A stretch of DNA of 64,000 nt, taken from contig JAAFJO010000003.1 in NCBI GenBank assembly GCA_013298145.1, positions 310,001 through 374,000 of the forward strand, read 5' to 3'. This document shows positions 9,650 to 19,114 of the stretch, in pieces. Origin of the DNA: Betaproteobacteria bacterium (lineage in GTDB: Bacteria; Pseudomonadota; Gammaproteobacteria; Burkholderiales; Casimicrobiaceae). Within the stretch, counting starts at the first letter, position 1; each line of letters begins with the position of its first letter. The position numbers and the translations under genes are program-made. Under the pieces are notes generated by a model, which was given only the letters and a program-made list of their open reading frames with translations, did no database searches and was not told where the DNA came from.

Positions 9650-11755
9650 ATGAGAAAACAAATTATCAAAAAACTCCATGCGCTAACGCCATACTATATT
9701 GGGGCATCAGCACGGTTTATTAAGATTTCGGTAGTGTCACTGACTATTGTTCTCGCCCAATTGAATTGGGCGCAGGTGACTGTTCCTGGCAGCAAAGAAG
9801 AACGAGAAACTGACGCTAAAGCGCTATCTGCAAAAACTTCTGAAAAGCCCGCCACGCCGGCTGATCGCGCGTTGGTAGAGGCGCAACTGCAAGCCTTGGT
9901 TGATGCTTACGAGCGCGGCGATATCGGCTTTTTCCAGGCAAAGATCGATCCGTCGATGCCGGGTTACAGCCGCGTACTCGATTCAATGCGTCGCGATGCC
10001 GCCGCACAAACGCGCCCACGCTTGCTCTTTACCGATCAAACTTGGAGCATCGGCCCCAATGTCGCCATGTTGCAAGCGCGTTTTCAAAAGCGCTATTTCG
10101 ACGCGCGGAACCTAAACCCGGAATTGATTGAGGGCCGTTTGGTCATGCTGCTTTCGCGAGATGGTGATCTCTGGCGTTTGTCGGCCGTGACAGGAGACAA
10201 CCCCTTCGAATCGAAGACCCTAGCGCCGTGCGTAACGGGTTCGATTCGGTTGATCTCGCCACCGAATTCGAACGCAGAGCCGTTCTTTATCGAAGTGAAT
10301 GATGCAGACCTTGCTGGAGTGCCTTCGATTCAGGCGGACATCTTGACAGATCGGGGTGATCGTGAGTTTGTCACGCTGGCTGCGCTCAACCCGAACGGCT
10401 TGTTTCGCGCACAAGTAAACGCGCGTCGTTTGACCCTGCAGGGCACCGCGGTTCCGGGTAACGGAAGTGTCGATTTGATCGGCGACGCTGTCGTTACGGC
10501 GCGCTATGCCGATCAATGCATTGCGGTCACGCGTACGCAGCAGATCGTGACGGCAAACGACACTCGCCGCGATGCTGGCGTCCTCGGGCAGCTTGCTTGC
10601 CGCCTCGGCGGTAACGCAACGTTTGTCTCACTCGCGAGCGCATCGGCGAACGGCCCGACGGCGACGCCGATTACCGTTGAACTTTTCGATCCGGATCTCG
10701 CGGGTCTGCCGTCAATCGACGTGCTCTTACGCAGTGCATCGGGCGACGTCGAATCCGTTACTCTCGGCGCGAATGGCAATCAGGGCCGCTTCCTCAATTT
10801 GAGCGTGAACGTACGTGCCGCAAGTTCTCTTGCGCCGACGCCCCGCAACGGTGTGCTCGAGCTCGGCGGAGCGACTACGCTTTCTGTGGAATACGTTGAC
10901 CAACGCTCAGGCGTTGTAGGGCGCACCCAGACAGTTAGCAGTGATTGTGGAGCGATTCCGAGCGGGTATCAGACCGCGCAGCTATCGTGTTCCGCGAACA
11001 CGACGCTAAACGATCTCGCAAACTTCGTCCGGCAATCCCGCGCAGTGCCCGCACAAATTTCCGTGAATGATCCTGACCTTGCGCTTTCTAACCCGGCGTT
11101 CGTGAATGTCAGCGTACGCAATTCGCTAGGAGACGTGGAAACCGTTCGTCTCGACGCGCAAGGGCTAGGGCGCTACGGCGCCAACGCAATCCTGATGAGC
11201 GCTACGACGCCCGTTCCAGGCGATGGAAGTCTCAGTTTCAATCAAGCGGGATCGATTTCAGTCGACTACGTGGATACGACCACGGCATCAGGAGCGACGC
11301 AAACGCTGTCGCAGTCGTGCGGCAGCGTGACGCCTGGGTTCACGCTCGCAACGCTAAGCATTGCATTCCCTGGCGTCAACACAGGCGTACCCTACCAGTT
11401 CAGTCCGGGTGCGGTGAACGTGGCGTGTTCGATCGTGGTCGTTGACCCTGAACGTACAGGTCCGTCAGTGAGCGTATCGCTCAGCGCAACGCGTATCCAG
11501 ACGGGGCAAGTCGATACCGAAACCCTCACACTTCCGCAAACAGCGCCGGGCCGCTATGAACTATCGACGTGCCCCGTGGCAGGCTATGTCGTCAGCAGCG
11601 CGAGTGCAGCTGCCGCGATTTATGTGCCCGTACCTGGCAATAACGTCATCAATTTGGGCGGCGGCGCAACCAGCATTTCGGTGAGCTACACCGACAACAC
11701 CGCACCTAGCGGCGGCAGTCAAAACGTCTCTCGCACCGTCACTGTGAATAACTAA
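9650..11755 (+). CDS. Exported protein with NTF2-like domain and four Ig-like repeats
   Basis: The 701-residue protein starts at an ATG preceded by AAGGGGGAGAG, a strong ribosome site. A hydrophobic stretch (SVVSLTIVLAQLNWAQ) near residues 25-42 looks like a signal peptide. Residues about 65-190 resemble an NTF2/SnoaL-like fold (VEAQLQALVDAYERGDI, GDLWRLSAVTGD). From about residue 193 to the end there are four imperfect repeats of 110-130 residues. Each has a D-P-[DE] motif near its start (for example DPDLAGLPS), a GDVE.VTL strand, a PGNG or PGDG turn and a final [SV]VEY-type strand ending in YVD or YTD. Function is unknown; an extracellular or periplasmic binding role is inferred from export and from the neighbouring barrel. 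Confidence 0.75.
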   Translation: MRKQIIKKLHALTPYYIGASARFIKISVVSLTIVLAQLNWAQVTVPGSKEERETDAKALSAKTSEKPATPADRALVEAQLQALVDAYERGDIGFFQAKIDPSMPGYSRVLDSMRRDAAAQTRPRLLFTDQTWSIGPNVAMLQARFQKRYFDARNLNPELIEGRLVMLLSRDGDLWRLSAVTGDNPFESKTLAPCVTGSIRLISPPNSNAEPFFIEVNDADLAGVPSIQADILTDRGDREFVTLAALNPNGLFRAQVNARRLTLQGTAVPGNGSVDLIGDAVVTARYADQCIAVTRTQQIVTANDTRRDAGVLGQLACRLGGNATFVSLASASANGPTATPITVELFDPDLAGLPSIDVLLRSASGDVESVTLGANGNQGRFLNLSVNVRAASSLAPTPRNGVLELGGATTLSVEYVDQRSGVVGRTQTVSSDCGAIPSGYQTAQLSCSANTTLNDLANFVRQSRAVPAQISVNDPDLALSNPAFVNVSVRNSLGDVETVRLDAQGLGRYGANAILMSATTPVPGDGSLSFNQAGSISVDYVDTTTASGATQTLSQSCGSVTPGFTLATLSIAFPGVNTGVPYQFSPGAVNVACSIVVVDPERTGPSVSVSLSATRIQTGQVDTETLTLPQTAPGRYELSTCPVAGYVVSSASAAAAIYVPVPGNNVINLGGGATSISVSYTDNTAPSGGSQNVSRTVTVNN

Positions 11756-11922
11756 CTTTGCGTCGTTCTCGGTGGACGTTGTAGGAGTGTGAAGAAGCAA
11801 TGCTTGTCTTCGCGCTAACTGAAACGCTGCGCTCCGCGACCTGTTCTTTGCGGCAAACGCGCAGCGGCTATTGAGCTGTACTTTTCAATCTCGTTCACCC
11901 CATTTTCTTCGAAAGCGGCACC

Positions 11923-12309
11923 ATGAAACATCTCACTTCGTCATCGCGTAGTCTCCGGTTCACTATCACCGCGATTGCCGCGACCGTTGTCATCGCAACC
12001 CAGAGCGCCGCGCAGATCACCGCGCCTAACGCCGGAACGATTGGCAAAGCGCCAGCGGGTTTGGGGCAAATCGTTGCCTGTCCAGCAACGATCACGGTGG
12101 CTGCAACCAATGCACCGTCGCCCTGGTACCCGAGCGCCAATCAAATGACGATCGAAAGCGCATCACTGAGCCAACAGCCGCCCGCAACCCAACAGATGAT
12201 TTGTAATTACGTTGCCGGTGCGCTGAAGTGGGGCATCGGTCGCCCGATTCAACCCTCGTTCAAGTCCTGCCTCCCTACCGGAACGCAGTTCATCTGTACT
12301 AAGCCGTAG
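11923..12309 (+). CDS. Small exported hypothetical protein
   Basis: The 128-residue protein begins with a classic signal peptide (RFTITAIAATVVIATQSAAQ, cleavage after AAQ). The mature part is about 95 residues with four cysteines (positions near 53, 93, 110 and 125), which could form two disulfides in the periplasm. It is not a recognised family. It follows the Ig-repeat gene by 167 bp on the same strand and may belong to the same exported set. Confidence 0.6.
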   Translation: MKHLTSSSRSLRFTITAIAATVVIATQSAAQITAPNAGTIGKAPAGLGQIVACPATITVAATNAPSPWYPSANQMTIESASLSQQPPATQQMICNYVAGALKWGIGRPIQPSFKSCLPTGTQFICTKP

Positions 12310-12403
12310 GCGACGTAGTGATTCGAAGCCGAACTGGGTTGCCTCATGGTCCTAGCTCGACGGACATTCGACTGCTTTTTTTTAAGGACGGAACGATGTC
12401 TTA

Positions 12404-12425
12404 AGGCGACGTAAAGCCGTCGCCT
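12404..12425 (+). terminator. Hairpin between convergent genes
   Basis: An 8-bp perfect stem (AGGCGACG with CGTCGCCT) with a 6-base loop lies between the small exported gene and convergent tal. The following sequence has only a weak T-rich tract, so termination is plausible but not certain. Confidence 0.4.
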
Positions 12426-12541
12426 ATAAGATTTTGTCTTCGGTCGAAGCAAGACCGAGGAGCGAGTAGCGCGCCGATTGAGGTGTCTGTGCCGGTCAAT
12501 CGGTGGTTACGCGCAGTGGAATGTCGCCCCTGCGTGAAAAG

Positions 12542-13474
12542 CTAGGCCGATGCAACCAATGCGTCAAGCTTTCTTGAATCGGCTGCGAAGAGTCGAATGC
12601 CTTCGGCGAGCTTCTCCGTTGCCATTGCATCATCGTTGAGTGAATAGCGGAACGCAGCCTCGTCGGTGCGAAGTTTGATGAGCGTGTCTTGTGTGACCTT
12701 CACTGGCAAAAGCTTTCGCTCCACCGGCTCGTTCATTGATTGGAGTTGGTTCAGCAATTCGGGTGAAATCGTCAACAAATCGCAGCCCGCAAGCGCGAGT
12801 ATTTGCCGCACGTTTCGGAAGCTCGCACCCATGACTTCGGTTTTGTAGCCGTAGTTTTTGAAATAGCTGTAGATGTAGCGCACCGATTGCACACCGGGAT
12901 CGTCTTCGGCGCTGAATTCCTTGCCGTCGCGCTTTTTGTACCAATCAAGAATTCGCCCGACGAACGGCGAGATCAACGTGATGCCGCCCTCAGCACACGC
13001 AGCCGCCTGAACTGGCGAAAAGAGCAGGGTCAGGTTGCAATGAATGCCCTCTTTTTCAAGCACGCTTGCGGCTTGAATACCCTCCCAGGTAGACGCAATT
13101 TTTATGAGAATCCGCTTGCGATCAATGCCCGCGTTTTCGTAGAGCCGAATGAGCTCGCGCGCCTTCGTGATGGTTGCCTGGGTGTCAAATGAGAGCCGCG
13201 CATCAACCTCGGTAGAGACGCGACCTGGCACGATCTTCAGAATCTCTAGGCCGAAGCGAACGAGCACTTGGTCGATGACCGCTTCGACAGATTTATTGGC
13301 GTGGGCCGCTACCGTTTCCAGAAACAGCGGTTTGTACGCATCCTGCTGTACTGCTTTCAAAATGAGCGACGGGTTGGTTGTGGCATCGCGCGGTGTGTAG
13401 GCGCGCATGGCGTTGAAATCACCCGTGTCCGCAACGACGATTGTGAATTGTTTAAGTTGATCGAGTGTGTTCAT
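12542..13474 (-). CDS. tal: Transaldolase
   Basis: The 310-residue enzyme moves a dihydroxyacetone unit between sugar phosphates in the non-oxidative pentose phosphate pathway. It shows the N-terminal [13 protein letters not shown] motif near residue 26 and the Schiff-base lysine in [12 protein letters not shown] near 130. Length agrees with the TalB subfamily. It lies 108 bp downstream of pgi on the same strand and is divergent from zwf-hexR, making a compact sugar-phosphate locus. Confidence 0.93.
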   Translation of the reverse strand: MNTLDQLKQFTIVVADTGDFNAMRAYTPRDATTNPSLILKAVQQDAYKPLFLETVAAHANKSVEAVIDQVLVRFGLEILKIVPGRVSTEVDARLSFDTQATITKARELIRLYENAGIDRKRILIKIASTWEGIQAASVLEKEGIHCNLTLLFSPVQAAACAEGGITLISPFVGRILDWYKKRDGKEFSAEDDPGVQSVRYIYSYFKNYGYKTEVMGASFRNVRQILALAGCDLLTISPELLNQLQSMNEPVERKLLPVKVTQDTLIKLRTDEAAFRYSLNDDAMATEKLAEGIRLFAADSRKLDALVASA

Positions 13475-13582
13475 AATCGTGCGCCAATACAGTGAGCGAG
13501 TAGGGCAAAGACATCTAAGCGGAAGTTTCAGCTTTCAACTCGTGCTCCAGCGATGAGGGCGAAGCACGCAACTCAAATTGTC

Positions 13583-14971
13583 TCAAACTGCTGAGCGCGC
13601 CTCACCGCGACCCCAGGCAAGGATTTCGGCAGTGGAGCCATCAAACGATGCGTCACCCGACGCACTGGCAACTTGCTTTGCGAGCAACTTCCCGTACTCA
13701 ACACCAAACTGATCGAACGGATTGATTTCATTGAGTAGCGCTTCCACAAAGACGCTCGCCTCATAGTGTGCGAGTAGTTGGCCGAGCGCGTAAGGAGAAA
13801 GCGTAGAGAGGCCGATAAAGGTATTCGGTCGCTGGCCGGTGGTTCGCTTGTGCGCGCCGAGCGGGTCTGAAGCCTCGGGCTCGAATCCGAATGCGAGCGC
13901 GCGCGCTTGCGCGACGGCATTTTCAAAGAGCGCGATTGCGCCCGGATCTGCGCTTGGCCGGATCGCGATGATGTCGACCGCCGCGCCTTCAGGATGCTGA
14001 TGAAGCCACTGGAAATAGGCGTGTTGTGCGGCTGTTCCCACGGTTCCCCAGATCGCGGCACATGGATCGGACGCTATCGCCTCGCCGCGCACGTTTACGC
14101 GTTTGCCGTTGCTCTCCATTACGAGCTGCTGCAAATACTCCGCGAGCCGACGCAGGCCCCACGCATACGGCACGATCACCTGACTGGTAAGCCCCAGCGT
14201 GTTGCGGTTGTACTGGCGCGCAATCGCTGCGATATAGGGTGAGCTCTCAAACGCATGGTTTGCAAGCACGCGCTGATCAAGGGCGTGCGCTCCAGCAAGC
14301 ATCTGATCGACTGGCGCGTTCCCATAGGCTACGCGTAGCGGCAGATTGATTGATGACCAGATCGAATAGCGGCCGCCTACTGATTCGGCAAATGCCGAGA
14401 TATTGCCGGGCGCGATGCCGTAGGCCTGTGCTCGCTCAGCGTTAGCCGTTGTCGCAAACAAGTTTGATGTCGCGTGTGCGCCAAGCCACTGCTTCGCGCG
14501 ATCGCCGGTGTTCAACGTTTCGAGCGTGGTGAATGATTTTGATGCGAGCACGAAAGCGGTGGTGGCAGGGTCGAGATCACTCGTTGCCTCGTGCCACTCC
14601 GCGGGATCCAGCCCCGCGCAAAAGCGAAGCGAAACCCGAGTGTGCAAGAGCGCGGCACGAAACGCATCATCCGCGAGCCGCAAGCCAAGATCGGAGCCAC
14701 CAATGCCGACATTCACAATCGTGCGAATACCGCGCTCTGCGATCTGGTCAGCCAGCACGCGCAGCGAGGTATGGTCAGTGCCGTTCGGCGCGCGTTCGCG
14801 CATGTGGGTTGCGGCGCGCCCTTCGGTCACGTTGGTGACGTTGCCGCGGGCAAGCGCCTGAAACTGTTTGATTGCGCCATGCGCGGTAAGCGTTTTGCGA
14901 GCGGCTGCCAGCGCATTTGCATTGATGGTTTGCTTCGCGAAATCGAAAAACAGGGTATCAGTATCTGCCAT
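13583..14971 (-). CDS. pgi: Glucose-6-phosphate isomerase (short form)
   Basis: The 462-residue enzyme interconverts glucose 6-phosphate and fructose 6-phosphate. Family signatures are clear: VGIGGSDLGLRLADDA near residue 90, GGRYSIWSSINLP near 200, the catalytic glutamate in VMESNGKRV near 290, and FDQFGVEYGKLLA near 425. It is about 85 residues shorter than the E. coli enzyme because the N-terminal helical section is reduced. I see no frameshift, so it appears to be a natural short PGI. It heads the pgi-tal unit. Confidence 0.9.
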   Translation of the reverse strand: MADTDTLFFDFAKQTINANALAAARKTLTAHGAIKQFQALARGNVTNVTEGRAATHMRERAPNGTDHTSLRVLADQIAERGIRTIVNVGIGGSDLGLRLADDAFRAALLHTRVSLRFCAGLDPAEWHEATSDLDPATTAFVLASKSFTTLETLNTGDRAKQWLGAHATSNLFATTANAERAQAYGIAPGNISAFAESVGGRYSIWSSINLPLRVAYGNAPVDQMLAGAHALDQRVLANHAFESSPYIAAIARQYNRNTLGLTSQVIVPYAWGLRRLAEYLQQLVMESNGKRVNVRGEAIASDPCAAIWGTVGTAAQHAYFQWLHQHPEGAAVDIIAIRPSADPGAIALFENAVAQARALAFGFEPEASDPLGAHKRTTGQRPNTFIGLSTLSPYALGQLLAHYEASVFVEALLNEINPFDQFGVEYGKLLAKQVASASGDASFDGSTAEILAWGRGEARSAV

Positions 14972-15095
14972 AGAGTGACGACTTATAAGGGGCTAGGCGG
15001 CACAAAAATAGACGTAGCGTTCTTGCAAATACTGCGTGTCTCGCCCTGTATCAATGCGCGCAAAGTATCGAAAGCTAGTTTTTTAGTGTTTTCTT

Positions 15096-15110
15096 TGTGG
15101 TTTTACTACA
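15096..15110 (+). promoter_or_regulatory. Predicted HexR operator upstream of zwf
   Basis: The sequence TGTGGTTTTACTACA matches 14 of 15 positions of the published proteobacterial HexR consensus (TGTARTTWWAYTACA, quoted from memory). It lies 51 bp before the zwf start and 125 bp before the divergent pgi start, and hexR is the gene after zwf. HexR is known to repress such sites and to be released by 2-keto-3-deoxy-6-phosphogluconate. Confidence 0.75.
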
Positions 15111-15160
15111 GATTTGGCGAAACGCTGCTACGATTGCGATGAATTCTTCAAAAATAAATC

Positions 15161-16609
15161 ATGAACGAAACGTTTGACCTCGTAATTTTTGGCGGCACAG
15201 GCGATCTCGCGCTGCGCAAACTCTATCCCGCGCTCTACCTCGCTGAAACCGACGGCAACTTGCACGCAGGCGGCCGCATCATCGCAGCCGCACGTCAACA
15301 ACTTGACGACGCACAGTTTCGCGCAAAGGTGAGCGAAGCGTTAAAGCGCTTTTTGCCCGAGAAATACGATGAAGCGCTGGTGACCAGGTTTCTTGCGCGA
15401 CTCACGTATTTCCCCCTTGATGTGAATAACCACGCGCAGTATGCGCAGATGAAACGTTCGCTCGACGAGCGTGTAAGCCATACGGTGTTCTATCTCTCCG
15501 TCGGCCCGTCGCTCTTCCCTGCAATCATTGGCGGCCTACAAGCAGCGGGCTTGAACACGCCGGAAACGCGAATCGTGCTCGAAAAGCCGCTCGGTCGCGA
15601 TCTCAAAAGTTCGCGTGAAATTAACGAAGTAGTGCTCAAAGCATTTGCGGAATCGCAGGTGTATCGAATCGACCACTACCTCGGCAAAGAGACCGTACAA
15701 AACTTGTTAGCGCTACGGTTTGGTAACACGTTGCTTGAGCCGTTATGGAATCGCACCTGGGTGCGCGATGTGCAAATCACCATCGCAGAAACTGTGGGCG
15801 TTGAAACGCGTGGCGAGTTTTACGACAACACAGGCGCATTCCGTGACATGGTGCAAAACCACATGCTCAACCTGCTTTGCATCGTTGCGATGGAGCCACC
15901 GTCGAGCCTTGATCCGGATGCCGTTCGCGATGAGAAATTGCAGGTGGTGCGCAGCTTGAAGCCTTGGACTGCTGAGTCGCTTCGTGAACACATTGTGCGC
16001 GGCCAATATCGCGGCGGAACGCTAGCTGGCCAAAGCGTGCCCGCCTATGCGAGCGAAGAGGGCGTGCCGAAGGATTCGATCACCGAGACTTACGTCGCGC
16101 TGCGCGCAGAAATCGCGAACTGGCGCTGGGCCGGTGTGCCCTTCTTTTTGCGCACTGGCAAGCGCATGGCAGAGCGCCGCGCGGAAGTAGTGATCAACTT
16201 CAAAGCGCCACCGCATTCAATCTTTCCGGGTGCGCTCAATCCCAATCGTATGGTGATCACGCTGCAGCCCGATGAAAACGTGCGCCTCTACACGATGGCG
16301 AAAGCCCCAGGCGATGGCATGCGCGTGCGCGAAGTCCATCTTGATCTCGATTTCAAAGATTTCTTCCGCGAGCGTCGACAAGATGCCTACGAGCGCTTGC
16401 TCCTCGACGTCTTGCGCGGCAACCCTACGCTATTTATGCGTAACGACGAAGCGGATGCCGCGTGGCGCTGGGTGCAGCCCGTGCTCGATCATTGGCAGCA
16501 TGACGCGATTGCGCCCATCGGCTATACCGCGGGCACATGGGGCCCCCCAGCCGCAAGCCGGCTCACTGCGAAAGAGGGCACGGCTTGGCACGAAGAAACC
16601 AGTGTTTAG
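15161..16609 (+). CDS. zwf: Glucose-6-phosphate 1-dehydrogenase
   Basis: The 482-residue enzyme oxidises glucose 6-phosphate to 6-phosphogluconolactone with reduction of NAD(P)+. The N-terminal coenzyme site reads IFGGTGDLALRKLYPAL and the substrate/active-site motif RIDHYLGKE lies near residue 170. Length is normal. It is followed after 40 bp by hexR and preceded by a predicted HexR operator, so it is probably induced when Entner-Doudoroff intermediates accumulate. No edd, eda or pgl is seen in the window. Confidence 0.95.
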   Translation: MNETFDLVIFGGTGDLALRKLYPALYLAETDGNLHAGGRIIAAARQQLDDAQFRAKVSEALKRFLPEKYDEALVTRFLARLTYFPLDVNNHAQYAQMKRSLDERVSHTVFYLSVGPSLFPAIIGGLQAAGLNTPETRIVLEKPLGRDLKSSREINEVVLKAFAESQVYRIDHYLGKETVQNLLALRFGNTLLEPLWNRTWVRDVQITIAETVGVETRGEFYDNTGAFRDMVQNHMLNLLCIVAMEPPSSLDPDAVRDEKLQVVRSLKPWTAESLREHIVRGQYRGGTLAGQSVPAYASEEGVPKDSITETYVALRAEIANWRWAGVPFFLRTGKRMAERRAEVVINFKAPPHSIFPGALNPNRMVITLQPDENVRLYTMAKAPGDGMRVREVHLDLDFKDFFRERRQDAYERLLLDVLRGNPTLFMRNDEADAAWRWVQPVLDHWQHDAIAPIGYTAGTWGPPAASRLTAKEGTAWHEETSV

Positions 16610-16649
16610 CCACGCGCGCTAATCACACATAAATCTAAGGAGGATCGCG

Positions 16650-17597
16650 ATGAAGAGTCCCGCCAAAATCAAGGTGGTCGAAACGAAAGAAAGCTCGCAC
16701 GAGGGCGATGCGCTCTTATCGCGCATCACTGCAGTACGGCTCAATCTCCGTCCGAGCGAGCAGCGCGTTGCGAGCTTTGTGTTGGGCCAGCCAAACCGTG
16801 TAGCGCACATGGCAATCGCCGAGCTTGCCGAGGCCGTTGGCGTCACCGATCCCACGATCGCCCGCTTTTGTCAGGGGCTTGGCTTCACGGGGTTCAAAGC
16901 GTTCAAGGTAGCGCTCGCGAAAAGCCTCGCCACGGGCGTGCCCTATGTGCACACCGATGTATCGCCGCAAGACGCAGCGCCCGAAGTCATCGCGAAAGTG
17001 TTTGATCGCTCGATCGCCACACTCATTTCGATTCGCAATCAAGTCGACCCCAAACTCTTCGAGCGCGCAACCGATGCGCTTGCACGCGCCCGAAGAATCG
17101 AGTTTTACGGCGTCGGCAACTCAGGCATTGTCGCGCTCGATGCGCAACACAAATTTTTCTTGATGGGCATGCACACGGTTGCCTATAACGATCCCCATTG
17201 GCAAGTGCAATCCGCAGCGCTTCTCACCAGCGAAGACGTCGTGGTGGCCATCTCTCGCACCGGCCGCACGCGCGACATGATCCAAACCTGTGAACTCGCA
17301 CAACGCGCAGGCGCCACCGTGATCGCCGTCACCGCGCGCGCATCGCTCCTAGCAAAACTAGCCGACATCGCACTCGCCGTCGACGTCGAAGAAGACCCGG
17401 ACGTCTATTCCCCCATGGTCGGCCGCTTAGCCCAACTCGCCCTAGTCGACGCACTATCCGTCTCCGTCGCGCTAAAGCTCGGCCCCGAGCTGCAGGAGAC
17501 GCTACGCAAAGCCAAAGAGACACTTATCGCGAAACGGGAGAAAGAGGGCGAGATGCTTACGCCGCTGACGTTTGCTGCACGGTCGAGGTGGGTGTAG
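16650..17597 (+). CDS. hexR: HexR-like transcriptional regulator (RpiR family)
   Basis: The 315-residue protein has an N-terminal RpiR-type helix-turn-helix (about residues 30-100, with MAIAELAEAVGVTDPTIARF and GFTGFKAFK) and a C-terminal SIS sugar-phosphate domain (about 130-270, with EFYGVGNSGIVA and AISRTGRTRDMIQ). A perfect AAGGAGG ribosome site lies before the ATG. The position directly after zwf and the HexR-like operator support the HexR assignment over other RpiR members. The third-position base use towards the 3' end is more C/A-rich than in neighbours, but the frame is intact. Confidence 0.88.
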   Translation: MKSPAKIKVVETKESSHEGDALLSRITAVRLNLRPSEQRVASFVLGQPNRVAHMAIAELAEAVGVTDPTIARFCQGLGFTGFKAFKVALAKSLATGVPYVHTDVSPQDAAPEVIAKVFDRSIATLISIRNQVDPKLFERATDALARARRIEFYGVGNSGIVALDAQHKFFLMGMHTVAYNDPHWQVQSAALLTSEDVVVAISRTGRTRDMIQTCELAQRAGATVIAVTARASLLAKLADIALAVDVEEDPDVYSPMVGRLAQLALVDALSVSVALKLGPELQETLRKAKETLIAKREKEGEMLTPLTFAARSRWV

Positions 17598-17694
17598 GTC
17601 TCCGAACGCGGTCAACTGGCTGTCTCTTTCATTTCGACACTCCGAGCAAAACGCATGAATGCTGGAACGCTGCGTGGCGTCTTAGGCGCGCGGG

Positions 17695-18306
17695 ATGGCA
17701 ACCCGAGCAACAGCGGCAGGAGCGAATGCGCCGTGTACTGCGACGGTGACCTCTATTGGCACGATTTACAAAGCGGTGTGGCGTTGGGATTCTGATCCGT
17801 TTGGAACGAGTCTCGACAATTCAAAGCCGACTGAGAATCCGCAGATCATCACGGGGACGCAAACCGTGCAACAGGCGGGGACGTTCAAACAGAACTTGCG
17901 GTTTCCGGGGCAGCTTGCGGATGGTGAGTCGGCGAAGTATTACAACTACTTCAGGGATTACGATTCGTCAATCGGGCGGTACTCGACTAGTGATCCGATT
18001 GGATTAGCGGGCGGCATTAACTCATTTGCTTACGTAAAAAATCAACCAGGACACTTTACAGATCCGTTGGGATTGTTCGAGCCCAGCGACGGAGGCGGCG
18101 GAATTGACGGAAGTGGTAGATGCGGTCTTGTTGCAGACATTTCTTTAGGCTGGCGGGTGATTTCGCCACTACCACCGGTAAACACGCGGCTCTGTGTTTA
18201 CAAATGTGGACCGCCAAACACTTGCGGTCCAGCTGAGCAGTATTTCAGTCGCATAGTAGAACGTTGGTATCCTCCGTACAAATGCCCCCGATGGATGGCG
18301 CCATGA
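17695..18306 (+). CDS. Orphan RHS core fragment with variable C-terminal tip (module A)
   Basis: The 203-residue frame begins inside an RHS-repeat-associated core. Residues 30-130 carry AVWRWDSDPFG, LRFPGQLADGESAKYYNYF, RDYDSSIGRY and SDPIGL. After DPLGL the sequence switches to a unique ~75-residue cysteine-containing tip. The upstream RHS repeats are missing, so it is either a displaced tip cassette or a truncated gene. No good ribosome site precedes the ATG. The stop overlaps the next ATG by 4 bp. In polymorphic toxins the tip is the effector and the next gene the immunity protein, so this is a candidate toxin tip of unknown activity. Confidence 0.7.
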   Translation: MATRATAAGANAPCTATVTSIGTIYKAVWRWDSDPFGTSLDNSKPTENPQIITGTQTVQQAGTFKQNLRFPGQLADGESAKYYNYFRDYDSSIGRYSTSDPIGLAGGINSFAYVKNQPGHFTDPLGLFEPSDGGGGIDGSGRCGLVADISLGWRVISPLPPVNTRLCVYKCGPPNTCGPAEQYFSRIVERWYPPYKCPRWMAP

Positions 18307-18719
18307 ATTACCTGAAAAACATCGTATTGGCGGAAGGCGCAAGAGCGCAACTCGAACGTCTTGTTTCTAGCTCGGATGTTAAAGAACCTGTCATTACCTT
18401 TTTTGTCGTTCACGACGGACCAACTGACGCAGGTTTTGGGCGCATGTACGCGGAGGGCATGTCGGAAAAAGCGTTGGAACAAATCGCGAGGCAAGCGATC
18501 GGAAGATATGCGCCTCTAGAGGGTCTCCTTATGGCGGATGTCGTCGAGAAAGGTGAACTCGATCCGACGCACACGCAAGAAATTGACGGTCTTCGTTTTG
18601 CGATTGCCGGGATTCAGAGTTTGCACAACGCTCTTGTAACCATCCACTTAGCGGACAAAGGCTATGTCCTTCTCGCAGAAGATGGTAGACAGCTACTTCC
18701 TCGCCCGCGTGTTGATTGA
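18303..18719 (+). CDS. Putative immunity protein for RHS tip A
   Basis: The 138-residue soluble protein has no signal peptide or membrane segment and matches no family I know. Its ATG overlaps the RHS stop (ATGA). I infer an immunity role only from this position directly after a variable RHS tip. The protein begins MNYLKNIVLAEGARAQLERL and is acidic-to-neutral with mixed helix/strand character. Confidence 0.5.
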   Translation: MNYLKNIVLAEGARAQLERLVSSSDVKEPVITFFVVHDGPTDAGFGRMYAEGMSEKALEQIARQAIGRYAPLEGLLMADVVEKGELDPTHTQEIDGLRFAIAGIQSLHNALVTIHLADKGYVLLAEDGRQLLPRPRVD

Positions 18720-19089
18720 ACGGGATGAGGAGTCAGTGCGCTAGTCTGGCTTGAGGAACTAAACCCAGCGTTCGTCGGGCTACACGATGATTTGCGTTTA
18801 TTTCAACAATTACACTGATTTCGTCGATGCCCTCATTAAATCGTCAGATGGCGAATTGCGCTGACATAACCTCAACCCACAATCCCGCGTCGCGCACATG
18901 AGGTGTTCGCGTGCTCGCAAACTCCCGTTTGCATGCGCACGTGCGCGCGTACACGTGAAACCGCATCGTGAGCTTGTCCTGAGCCTGACGAAGGATCATT
19001 CCCTGCAAGCCGAGGCAACCCACATCGCTCGCGCCGTCGCGAGCGCGATTTTCTAGTCGATGCGACATTCACTCGGTTTCGATTTAAAT
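18720..19089. other. Intergenic region with coding-like repeat C1 and REP-like sequence
   Basis: The gap between the putative immunity gene and the toxin-antitoxin pair holds copy C1 of a dispersed coding-like repeat (18764-18843, minus strand). It also holds a motif around 18971-18998 (GTCCTGAGCCTGACGAAGGA) of the type often dispersed in bacterial genomes. The equivalent gap after the second RHS gene contains diverged versions of both. No gene is evident. Confidence 0.5.
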
Positions 19090-19108
19090 TACGGCAATGC
19101 CGTACAAT
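19090..19108 (+). promoter_or_regulatory. Operator and -10 box of toxin-antitoxin pair A
   Basis: A perfect inverted repeat TACGGC-AAT-GCCGTA (19090-19104) overlaps a TACAAT -10 hexamer (19103-19108), just before the toxin ATG at 19115. This is the expected layout for autorepression by the Xre-type antitoxin. Confidence 0.65.
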
Positions 19109-19114
19109 TGATTG

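Noticed and set aside
13583..14971. Pgi as a truncated pseudogene because of its short length
   Set aside because: All active-site signatures, including the catalytic glutamate and the C-terminal signature, are present in one uninterrupted frame.
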